From NCBI GenBank assembly GCA_019055375.1, contig JAHQIW010006473.1:62001-126000 (forward strand): DNA of 64,000 nucleotides. Direction: 5' to 3'. Source of the DNA: Parelaphostrongylus tenuis (lineage: Eukaryota > Nematoda > Chromadorea > Rhabditida > Metastrongylidae). Position numbers and translations under genes: made by a program. Positions 12,830-25,100 of the stretch are shown here, piece after piece (the stretch's first letter is position 1; each line of letters opens with the position of its first letter). Under the pieces are notes generated by a model. That model searched no databases. It was not told the DNA's origin and worked only from the letters and a program-made list of their open reading frames with translations.

Positions 12830-15800
12830 TCCATTCCATACATTAGCCACCGCGTAAAAATGTTACTAGATTTTTCCTTGGGTGCAAGCACTGTGTCCAA
12901 CCTTTGGTAGCATTCAGTACGCCGCCTACGTCGTCTTGGTGAGGTTGATGGCCTTTTGGGATTGCGGCTTGATGTTGGCTGAGGGCGCGCGTGAAATCCT
13001 AAATACTTGTTATACACGTCCACGTTGAATTTTTAAATTTGATTCGCAGGGCACGCTCCCAGTAGACCGCCAAGCTTTGACCATACACATTTTGCGAATT
13101 CTGGAACTCCGGCCTGTGGATTCATGGCAGAGACGTGCGCTGTTGAAACCACTTTGACTTCGTTATCCATTTAAGTACAACCATGCCACTCTAATTCTGT
13201 ATGCTCGCCACTTATCCCTGCGTAGATGCTTTTGCATGGGTTTTTTTTTTTGGTAAATCTTCGCCCCTCTTGTTGCAGCGCTCAGTCGTGTAAGTGTCGT
13301 AAGTGTCCATCTGCGATAGAATCCCATCTTGAGAAGTACCAGTCAATCATTTGCCATAGAAGAAAAGCTTTCCACTGTCTAGCAGGTTGTCTTATAGGTT
13401 AATTATAGTACTATGTCTAAAATGTCTGATCTAGAATTTGTGCCGGCTCCTGACGAAATCATTTTCTCGTCGTACCTTCTTTCATTGCTGCTATTTAGAG
13501 ATAATGCACTGACACAGCTATATCTCTCCTTTCAATCGCACAATGGACTCGTCAATGTAAATTGTTCTTTCCGGCTTATATACATCTTTACACGAGTATT
13601 AACAGCGGTTGTATTTGAAGAAGGTGTCCTGTGAATCACACCACTTTAAAATTGCTAGATACAAGTGATTTACGATATTCAAAAACCTACCCCTCGGCAT
13701 GATAGCCGGTCCCAGATTGGGGTTATGAAACAATAAGTGGCTCCTCTAGTATTTTTTCTATTCAGGGCAACGTTATTACACTCATCTGAAAGTGCAAATC
13801 AACGACGTTTTGTTGATTTCATCGGTTGTCGACTGCTCCCATTCCTCGTTCCTGTTGGCCATTATTGTTCGTCTGCTTCACAACCAAGTCCCATTTATAC
13901 CTTATAAACAGTTTATAGCAATCGTTGGCTTGTTGCATTAGCGCAGGATGTACCTTTGGAAACCTGTCCCTAGGTTTGCTGAAAAGGAATATTGGGCGCA
14001 CCACATTTCTCGATCAGCCATCAAGGGCACTCACTGCACCGCTATCAGCCGAACCTGCTTGCACTTGAGTGTCCAAGGACTATTCTGGAAACGACGCACT
14101 GATGCATACGACATAGAAGAAACTGCTCAAAATGATATCAGTCGCGGATGACATGCATTGCAGACAAGCGGCTGAGGGCTCCGGGGTATTGATAGAAGTC
14201 TGCAACTGGTTGAAATTGGCCTTATGACATTATCTGAGAAATGGGAGCTGAACGCAACACAAGGAACCACTTAGCTGATAATCGCCTAGGAAGAATCACG
14301 TAAAGCATGTAAAATCCGTGCGTCATGTCCAGTGTCAAAATAGCCGCAATAAAATGTGCTCGTAGTACAGAATAAACGGATAATAAAAAGTTGGTGCCCA
14401 TATCAAGATTAAAGGAGGAGTTTTCTACGATTAAATGGAAGTTTCAACTTGTGAAGTACACTAATAATAAAAAAGTATCCATGAACTTGGATCGCACAAT
14501 GAGCAGCGCAATCTTCAACAAACCATTCATTCCTTTCCGTCCAATGAGCTTCCTGATTTTCAATTATTATAATGAATTTTGTGCCGTACATGCACTAAGA
14601 ACAAATGAAAACTGCAAGAAATAAAAGATAATTATAATTCAAATGTGAGTAAGTGTAAATGAATTAGCATTGAAATGCTCGAGAAAGGTTTTGGACATAG
14701 CGTTTTCGTAAGTGCTTGCTTTTTCCCTTCAAAAGTGAACGTTATAAAGGAATCAGTCATGTTGTTTTTACTAGGAATAACTTTATTAGAGTCCTTTCCA
14801 TCATATATACCATTTACTGGAGGTAAAACTCATTTATTCATTATAAAACCTATGACTAATAATAAAAAACCACTAGATTAGCACTAGAGCGCGCCCCGCC
14901 AGCCCTTCTTCGTAGCCGCTTGAACCACCCACCAGCCGGAAACGGCGCTGTCCGCAAAGGGATATATACATCACCTGTATCGCCTGTCGTCCCGTTGATC
15001 GTCGAGTGACTCGAGCGGATACCAGCAACTCTTCCATTTTTCCCTATCGCGTGCAAGAGTAGCCCAGTGGGTCCTCCTCGCTCTAGGAATTCGCTGAGCA
15101 TCATATCTTTCTTCCATCGCTTTCGTGAAGAAATCGGACCAACGGGTCAGTGGTTTTCCTTTAGAGCGCTTGACGTCCCGAGGAATCCAGTCGGTAACGG
15201 CTCTCGTCCATCGGTTGTCGTTGAAGCGCATCACGTGTCCGGCCCACCTTATTTTCGATATCCTGGCGTGTAGAACGGCGTCTTTGATTTTCGATCGTTG
15301 ACGTAGGTCGGAAGTTCGGATCCTTTGTCTCATTTGCGAAATACGGGATACTCCTAGCATCGACCTTTCGACTGCGCGTTCGATAACGGCAAGTGATCTT
15401 TCATCCTGCTTACGTAGCGACCAGGTTTCTGCTGCATACGTTAGGGCAGGGATAATTGTCGAGTCGAAAAGGTGGGCACGGAGTCGGATGTTCTTTGTCC
15501 TTTTCACTACATCTTCGATGCTCTTCGATACATATTCATACATATTTTTTATAACCACATGTGTATTTAGATCTTTTCATAAGTTATAGCACTGTCGCAT
15601 CTTCTTGCAAGCATTTTGATATGCAATTTGCCTATACTTGCTTTCAGATGAAGCTGTCGTGGGAACAAATTCGCTTGCTAATCATACACGAATGGCGCGT
15701 AGGGGAAATTATTACTGAGGCGGCGCACACTTTAATGGAGCTTAAAGCGATGAGAGGGTTGCAAAAAGGATGGCTAGAAAGTGGTTTGCGAAGTTCAAAG

Positions 15801-16133
15801 CTGGAGAGAACTGTCTGGAGGATCACTTGCGCTAGGGCCATCCACATGAAGCGCAATCAATCTTGCGTGCCGCTTCACTAGCATTTTCCCCTACTCGCCA
15901 TCCGTGCATGAATAGCTATCAAATTTATTCGCTAGACAGCTGCATCTTGAATCAAGTGTAGGCAAGTTGTATTCCAAAATTTTCTCATGAAAATACGCAG
16001 TTGAATAGTATTGTCGAGCAATTTTTATTATTTCTCGTTAAAAATTTGGTGTTTATTGCTTTAGTGCCAAAACTTATGGAACGACCTATTTTATATACAT
16101 TTGTATATTTATACATATATATATAATGTACAT

Positions 16134-16178
<45 letters not shown>

Positions 16179-19100
16179 TGTACACATATGCACATATGCA
16201 CACAAGTTTATATGTATATCTGCAAATTTTTATATAGTCTTCCGTTTTTGATATGTATTTTAGTTAAATCAACGAAAGATTTCGTAACATTGTTTGGAAG
16301 CCTAACTGGAACTTCATTTTTTGACAAGAAAGGACTTTTGGCACCGATGAACCCTTTCCTTGACAAAGTTGTGCTTTTTCGGTCGAATATTGAAGGTGAG
16401 TGTTGTCTAGAATTCGTTTTCCAAAAGTATCTTAACTTATTTTTTCTTATATAATACCTACTTAGGTTTCGAAAAACGAAAGACTGCTATAATCAGTAAA
16501 CTCTGATGATTTACCCGTTTTGATTCAGAACAAAGCAAAGATTCCACGTCTCTTGAGGTTCTGGATCTCAGTTCTGAACAGCTTCCAAATGGCTCGTGGA
16601 GCATAGGTTTTGATGACCCTAACTGGTGAGAATTTTAAAAAATTGCTAGCGGGATTCATGTATCAATATTCACTAACCCATTCGTAATTACGATAACTGT
16701 TATGTGACTGATGCGTAACGAGCAAATTTTTACCGTGCGTAGTTTACAGTGAATTCGATACTACAGCACCCCATTTCTGCAAGGATTACTGCGCCTTTTT
16801 ATCTGCTTAGTTTTGTTTCGGCCTCCACACGCCTCATTTTTCAGTCGTTCCTGTCTTAAAGTAAATTTCTCATAAATCATGTTGATTACATATAATATTT
16901 GGAACGGCTGGATGATGGACTTTTTCTCGTCACATGTAAGAGCTAAAATTTAATCAACAGTTCAATTTTGCATATGGGCTGTAATATTTATATACATTGT
17001 CTAATTTCTATCATGGGAATTCGGCTTCTACATCATCCGTGAGCGGTCAGTTGGTATTCTTTCCTACCTCTGCTTTTAATTTCGGCCTAACACCATCTCC
17101 GAAACACCAGTAGGAACTCGGCCGAGGATTTGTCGCCGTAATCCATTCCATGGAAACAACATCATGAAGACCTGAAAAAGCGCTTACAAGGTTAAAGGTT
17201 ACGTCAGGAAATCAAGGAATAGTATACGTCAGGAAACCATGGAATAGTATATGCACGACCAGCAGTATACCATTTGTGTTATGTGTTGGTCCGCGCAACT
17301 GGTGAAGACGGACCATCTTAGTATCTGAAAGTATCTAATTTCTTTCATATTCGAGTATAACAAAGGGGAGAAATTATAATGGTATGAATCGTTTGATGCG
17401 AAGTGTCTCATTCATGAGCATCGTTGCCGCGCCGCGTGTTAACTAATTTGTATTGGCACATGCCGCAGTGGAATCTCGTACTTAACTTAGTCAAATTTAA
17501 GTTGTAAGGAGACAGAAATCTTGATTCAATGATAGAGCATCATCAAAACGACTTCCATAAGGACTATTTTAGTGCAAAAACGCTCAAGCGTCGAAAATTT
17601 CTGTTTCAGTGAGAAAAATGTTTTTACAAGGGCGAATTCACGATTGTAGTTGAACATTTCTCTAATCTTCTCTATGTTCATTCGATAGTTTAGAAAACGG
17701 TGACATCAATCCTGTGCTTGATTTATGGAAAAGTTTTGTAGCAAGTTCTAGCTACGAAAACAATATCATATTATACCTTTGTCTCGAGTGCTTTGCTTAG
17801 ACCACGCTCAAATTTCAATATATCCTTTCATTATTATTTGAGCCAACATGTCATGTGGTCTGGTAAGGGCTCTTGTACAGCCCGAGACACGTGTTTCGTC
17901 CTTACAGACTCATCAGCCGGGCAGAACCCGTCGTCTGTCAATCTTTTCATAGTCAGATCTCTCGGGAGCGTCACACTCCTTATATATAGTTATCGAAGAC
18001 GTACGCTTTACACTCTATGTCAGGTGAAACGTGGTCTAAACAACGCACTCGAGATAAAGGTATAATTATGATAAAAGTTCCAGCCAATGAGCAATCGAGT
18101 GCACAACACTCTGTGTTAGCTGAATGTTTCACCTGACATAGAGTGTAAAGCGTACGTCGTCGATAACTATATATAAGGAGTGTGACGCTCCCGAGAGAAC
18201 TGACTATGAAAAGATTGACAGACGACGGGTTCTGCCCGCCTGATGAGTCTGTAAGGACGAAACACGTGTCTCGGGCTGTACAAGAGCCCTTACCAGACCA
18301 CATGACATGTTGGCTCAAATAATGATAAAAGAATATCACATTATGTACGAAGTAATTAGCTCATTGTTCCAATATAACAAGGATGTATAAGTACTTTGTG
18401 TCTGTGAATCTAAAAAAGTTAATCGCTGCGAAATTACAGAGTATCATTTGAAAGGAATTCCGTGAACAAATTTTCAGCAAGAAGAATCCCCAATTGTTCT
18501 AGCCCCTACTTTTATAACAGCTACATCCCTGGGAACACAACGCATTTCCAAATCTTTTCACTCTTTTAGACGATACTGTGAAAACGTGATTTGAAAACAG
18601 TAATTTTTAGAAAAATTTAGGACTTCTAGAAGAAATTTTTACAAGAGGATTCTTAGTATGTAGCCTGATTAAGCATTGATGGAGTTCGGATTCATCAATT
18701 TGAGGAAAATTAACCTAAAGAAGATGCTATTTCCCAGGTGATACTTTTCAAACATCTCACTGATATTGTAAAATTTGTGCCCAAGATAATTATCCAACAA
18801 TCCACAATTTATACTATTAGTATTGTAAACAACAACTAACTTCAAAAATCGCTCCCGATGGACATTTACAATTGGGATTAACAGGAGAATAACAATACAC
18901 GAACTATCGATGAAGGCTGAATTATGTGAATTCCCAACAACCATGAAACATAGCAACAAATACACTACATAAACTTGGAGATCAGAGAATGTCCTGATTG
19001 ATTTATACCTCACTGATTCGTGATCACGAGAGTCGATATAATTTCATACCCAACCAATTGGCCTCTATGAAATGACTTTCGCTCATAAGCGAGACTTGGT

Positions 19101-22100
19101 GGCTGCCACTTCCTCGATGTGTAGTTCTATGTAGAAGTCTGAAGTATTCAACAATCATTCCTCGCCTTTGCAATCGGGAAACGCGAGATCCAGTCCCTAC
19201 GTTACTGACTAGCTTTCGATTTTTAACAGTAAGTTAAGATGACATTCCTTAGTGGTCTGCTAGCAACTAATCGAAAAAAAAACGGATTGCTGACAGGAAA
19301 CAGATATCGGTCTTCTCGATCTTCGCGTTCGTTCGCCTATCGATGTTGACCGCCGAAGCGCTGAGTTGCATTTGCAACGCGGCAACTGCAGTATCACTAC
19401 GAACTTGGTAGCACCACTGCTCTTCACGAGTGGCCACGTTCGGCGCCTTGATCTTCACGAGTGGCCACGATCGGCACCTTGCTCTTCACGAGTAGCCATG
19501 GTCTGGGGGCGCTGTTAGTAAATGAAATGAGGTCGTGTTGTCCATTGACAGCTCTTATATAGATGCTTTCATCAACAGTCACTTATCACACATTGAAACA
19601 TGCATAACTTCGGAAGTTGCTCTAATTAACATAGTCGTATTTGATATCGTTCCAACACCTTACAACGTTTCCTTTTCATCCCGGCCAATATTAGCTTAGA
19701 TGAATGAATAATTGGTGAGTAATGATGATACATACTCCTTGCGATGCCACTTCATTGAAAACTGTCCACGAAATCAACACATCCAAGCAGTATATCTTGA
19801 GCTTTTCATGAGGTCTGCTATGAGCACATATGCAGTGAAATACGCGTGTTTCGGCCTTGTTGTCTCGTCAGTTGCACCGTGCCTGTCGTCCGTGCCAATA
19901 CCGCTCCATGGAGAACCTTTTTACATGAAGGTATCGTCGACGGACACGTAACATTCACAGAAGGTTTGAAATTTACTGTCTGAATGTATTAATTTTGAGC
20001 GAGGTCGCAAAAAAAAAAAAACAGTCAGATATAGAGGAATTTGATAAAGATACCAGCGTTGAGCAATTGGCTGTCAATCACTGGAATGTTCGGTGATTGG
20101 ATATTGCACTGAACTGGTCACGGAACATTCAGTGATATGTTACCCGTGAGGAAGTAAATTTTCACTTTCTGTACGGTGTAGCGTGTTTGTCGACGATCCT
20201 CTATGTAGTCTCTGAGAGGTATTGGCACAAATGAGAAATTCTGTGCAACTGACGAGGCTGCAAGGCCGAAGCGTGTGTATTTCAGTGTAGAAATGCTCAT
20301 GACAGACTTAATGAAAGGCTTAATATATGCTGTCTGGATCTTTGGATTGTTGCTGTATTTCTACTCCCATCGTCATGAAAGGTTAGTGTGGGATTCTGGA
20401 TGACGACACCTTTGACTACTCTGACTCTCTTCATTGCGTTTTGTTGATGATCTGGGCACAACACAGAACGTCGCTGACTAGACTTTCGGAGATTTTTTCT
20501 TGGGAGTTGGGAAGGTTAAATTGACTTGCGATTTTTCAGTCGAGCACTTTCGAAAGTGCACCATTGAAGATATGGAATGCCGAGAGACACATTGAACAAA
20601 CGAGAAAATGCAGTACTTACTAGTTTTCTTAGAAATGCCTATGGCGTTTTGCTTGATAGTCTTTCATAGCGCAAAAGTATTCGACTCTTCTTCGTATATA
20701 AGTTCTAATTCGGAGAAATCAATAAAGTCTATGTATTGAGCGGTGAAAATGGAAGAGAATACCTAAGGGAAGCAGTTGAGCGGATCGAGTGTGGTTTACT
20801 GGGGGATCGCCATAACCACCTGCATATCACGTTGAGGTTATTTTGAGAGGTTGTAACATGAGGGAGAGACAGGAAATGAACTTTAGGTCAATTAATAAAA
20901 AAGTACAAAAAAAAGGATTACTGCTTTCAGCTCCATTTTGCTCAGAAATCGGCGAAATCAGAAGATATATAGAAATTGCAGGGCAGGGTCGCCATTTGTT
21001 GTGAAATCGACTATTGAAGGCTGACAGCACCGTGACTAGACTGTCGGTGGTCTTTTAAGTCTCACACTAGAATAAATAGATGTTTCAAAAACATGAGCAT
21101 TCACATAAAAGGATGCGTAGCGCGTATAACGCCGCAGAAATGAGCGAAGACCATGCCGTGAATACATCTCGCTTTGACATTAAAAAGAACACTAGGCGAA
21201 CAACTACGATATGGTGATTTATTTGAGGAGACATTTTTCAGTAGTTTCGCGTGGCCGACCAAAAATCAAATTGTGTCGTTGTGTGAAGTCGAAATGCGCG
21301 TTGCACCTATGAGCGGCGAACTAAATTTGACAGATCGTCTCTCTATTTTGTTCTTAATGGTTTGCGAGACTTGGAAAAAATGTTCTGAAGAGCTATATAT
21401 AGCGAGCCTGCGCATACGCGGTGTGAAGGTTATGGACACTGTGAACACCATAGTGACCGCACGCTTGAGGCATGTGTCAATGAATAGACAACTGCCGTTA
21501 ATTTCGTGAAGGTAAAAAAAATTGTGAGCCCGCTCGCAGCAGGAGACAAGTCACCTTATTCCACCAGTTTGAATCTGTGATATTGTGGATCTCATAAAAT
21601 ACATTTCTTATACATTCTTTTTCGTTAGAACTCATATTTCGCATACAAGGGATTGAACTCATGAAATTTCATTCAACAAGACATCATACCGTTCTTCATT
21701 TTATCATTTATCTTTACATCCGCTCCTCCTGGATATTTTGTAATTTTAAGTCTTGTTACGCATTTTTCGGATGTTTTTTAAACATATTCTAGTATGAATG
21801 AACACTGGTAAATTTTAAACTTGCAATTGATGCCATAGTGTGAAGCCTCTTATGTAAGTCTGTGGAACGCTATGCACCTAGAATACTCTAGTCGTTGGAA
21901 TATTAATGTTACTTATTGAAAACCTTTCTGGATATTCCATGATGAAAAATTACATGTAATAAGTGTCATTTTTATCATAATTATCATTTTTATCATTCAG
22001 GTCGCGTTTTCACTCCAATCTACGAGTGATAGCGCAAATGCTGCTGTTGAATGGCTGCGACACGTCGTTCACTACATTTCTCGATCATCTATCGGCTGTC

Positions 22101-25100
22101 GCTTTAACAGTTCCACGAACGATCGCAGCCGCCTGCCGTAGATGCTCTTGTATCTTCCCTCAGCTTGTTGGGTAATGGACATTTCCTTGCAAAGAGATTA
22201 GAACGGAAGAACATCTCATTCGTTGTTTTCTTTCTCCTTCAAACCAACCTTTATCTTTGCGAATCACTTGGGCTCCTTTTCTCTAACGTTTGCCCTCTCA
22301 AAGAGTGATAACAGAGCAACTTTTGGTGGTTGTGGTGGCATGTTGGATGATAACATCATGACTTTTATAAAAGCGTTGACATGAAAAATTTCTTATTCGA
22401 AGACCCTCGTGACGATGAACACGGGGAAACAGGTCGAATGTCAAAGGCGCCTTATATTTATGATCTTTGCATCCAATGTCTGTCTTCAGGTTCAAGAAAA
22501 ATGCGAAGGATCAGTTCCTGAAAATTCCACACGATGTAGGTTTCTATCAGCGACGTCCAGGAGATGCTCCATTGCAAGGGTTCATCAGCATTTCTTGAAG
22601 TCTTTCATGTGAAAGTTATAACCTATCGAAATTTAGCGTTACAAAACATCAAACTCCATTGGAAATGGCGTACTGTACGTTACATGCCGATAATCATTCA
22701 CCCTACTATCACCTATCTTGTCAAGGAACTGCTAATCTTGTGCTAGAGGTAAACATCTCGTGTCAATTTCTAAGCTGGACATGATCCAACTCTAGGATCG
22801 TTTGACTGAGAATGGAATGCCGCCAAATTTATATTTAATTCTCTAGAAAATTTGGTCTTAAAGACGTTTTTGCAAATGTTACGAGACGTAGTGGCCTACG
22901 AATATTAGAATTATAATTTATATACCGCTTTGTTATAAACCTTATCTGAAATGGGGTGTTTAAGTAGGCTGGTGAATTTCTAATATGGCAGAATTTTGCA
23001 ACAATCTGTTAAATTTCCGGCAAGAAGTTGACGAAGAAAGTCTGTGGAAAATATATATCCATTTAAGAGTTCATGATGTTATCTTCGGTTCATAGAATCC
23101 ATCAAATGAACCAGTTCAAAACAATGCTTCAGTTTTCCGTTTAGGCATGCACGCACGTTTGGAATGGCGAATCGCTTGTGCCACTGACCGAACGTCTCAG
23201 AAAAATGGCTACCGATGTCTACCAAAGACATTCAGTTACAGGGTTGTGCTTTTCGTTCTTAGAAACGAGTTTCTTAGTACTCCTATCATTTTCAAGTTTA
23301 AATTGAGTGGAGTCTATGTAATACAAATGTTTGCAAATATCAAATCTCTTATGTTTATTTCATAAGCGAATCGATACATCATACTCTCGACCTATCCTGT
23401 GTCATAGTCGGCTCAAGTTTTTTCTTAATATCATATAGTCTTCCATGACAAAAAGTTTCTTATTTTATATTGAACACAGCACGAACGTTTTTTTTTCTGA
23501 ACAGTTGGTAAATTTTGATAGTTAAAGTGAAGTGTTCAAGGAATTGAAAAAATCACAAAATGATAGAAGATACAGTGATGTTTTGCTTTAATTATTGACA
23601 TAACTCTTACGAGTGGTTTGATAATAAAAAATTAGAACAAATTTGCACTTCGATGTGATCAACGCAGTAATGTTGATGGGACGCATTAATCGTGCACTCC
23701 TTGGACATCTTCATGTTTGACTATTATTTATGGACCCAGGAAAATCGAAATTCTCGATAAAATACGAACACTTTTACACTGAACAATACTTGTAAATTGT
23801 TTCGTCTTCTATATGCCTATGTTCATAAGCTTAGCAATCAATTAATAGTAACATAAATTCACCTCTACTGGTTAATATTCTACTATTATTGAAGTTCACT
23901 ATGGACTAGGAGGCTAAGGTATTCTCGTTTTTGATTGGGAGGCGCAAATCTGCTGGCACCTTTACATTGGAGGCAATGCATATGGTCGCATATATGCTAT
24001 AGCTTAAAATCCAATATATCTGTGAATATTGCGAAAGACAGTGACTGCCTTTTTGACTTTCATAGATATAACTATATTATTTGACATTCCAATGATTAAA
24101 TTGACATGAATTTTCTTCAATACTATCGGACCACGAATGATTTCGTTTTCCTCAATGATCGATAACACAAATCATTCTTAGCGGGACTTGAAAATGAGAT
24201 GTCGGATGTACTGGTTTAGCTTCTGCATACGAGCGCTGTAGGTTGAATCGTTACTCTGATATATCAAACAAGTGTGTTTCAGCTACTGTCTTGCGCTTTC
24301 ATATCGGCCACTTGGTTGCACACTGAATGACTCTCTCAAAGGCTACTTCTTTGAGGTTCCTTTTTATCATGGTCGCCGTAAAAGAGAAACACTGACGCGA
24401 ACTCACAGCTTTGGTTTGTCTTCTTTCTAAGGTCGATTTGCTATAAATTCACATACATATGGTCCAAATCCAAAATGATGAACATTTTAATATGAAAAAA
24501 ATTTACTGCGCGACCCAAATTTGCAGATAGCTCTCAAAGCGACCCACTTTTCGATCAACCATTCCCCAAATCTGCTGACGAGCTAATCGAGCAGTGGTTC
24601 ACTGGCCATGTGCTCTGTGGAATGGTTGTATCACAGTACGAGGTTCGTGAATTTCCTCTTGTTTGCTTCCAGATTTTTGACCCAGGCCTAATCTTTATGC
24701 AAACACTCATTTGCGCAAGCATTCATCAGTTCATCTACGTGCAGACGAAAGGTAGGATGCTTGTGGCGTAGTGTACAGAGGCACTCTATTATACCCACGC
24801 CGCCGTTCGTTTGATCCGACGATATGGGCTTGATATGCCTTCTATCCTTCGTAGTCAGAAATTGGTAAACATTCATCTAGAGAAGAGCATCACTGCTTCT
24901 CATGCGCTGTAAGCCACCACAAGTCATGTGTACGATAATTGTGCATTTACTCACTTTTGAAGGTGCTCTATGGAGTCGCATGCATGGCACTTCCTCAACG
25001 ATCAATTAACACCAAAGCTTATCTTCTGTATTATCTTTCTATAGAAAATATATAAGTCGTCTTAACGCAGCAGTTATAGGGAATACTATACATAAACCTA

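Larger units (their letters stand above)
17827..18331. mobile_element. Foldback element with two inverted hammerhead ribozymes
   Basis: Two inverted arms of about 200 bp (17827-18030 and 18126-18331) flank a spacer of about 95 bp. Both arms hold a hammerhead ribozyme, the text CATGTCATGTGGTCTGG or its complement at the outer end, and TACACTCTATGTCAGGTGAA at the inner end. The arms differ by scattered substitutions only. No protein-coding capacity is seen. It lies in the TMEM94-like intron between 16.6 and 22.0 kb. Confidence 0.9.
19797..20322. mobile_element. Foldback element with two decayed hammerheads
   Basis: Inverted arms at about 19797-19952 and 20174-20322 share TCATGAGGTCTG/CAGACTTAATGA ends, CGTCGAC text at the inner ends and a hammerhead remnant each. 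It is 1.5 kb from the intact foldback at 17.8 kb, in the same intron. Confidence 0.75.

Noticed and set aside
13063..13200. Exon following exon d
   Set aside because: An acceptor-like cag precedes an open stretch but it shows no TMEM94 similarity and ends in a stop without a donor.
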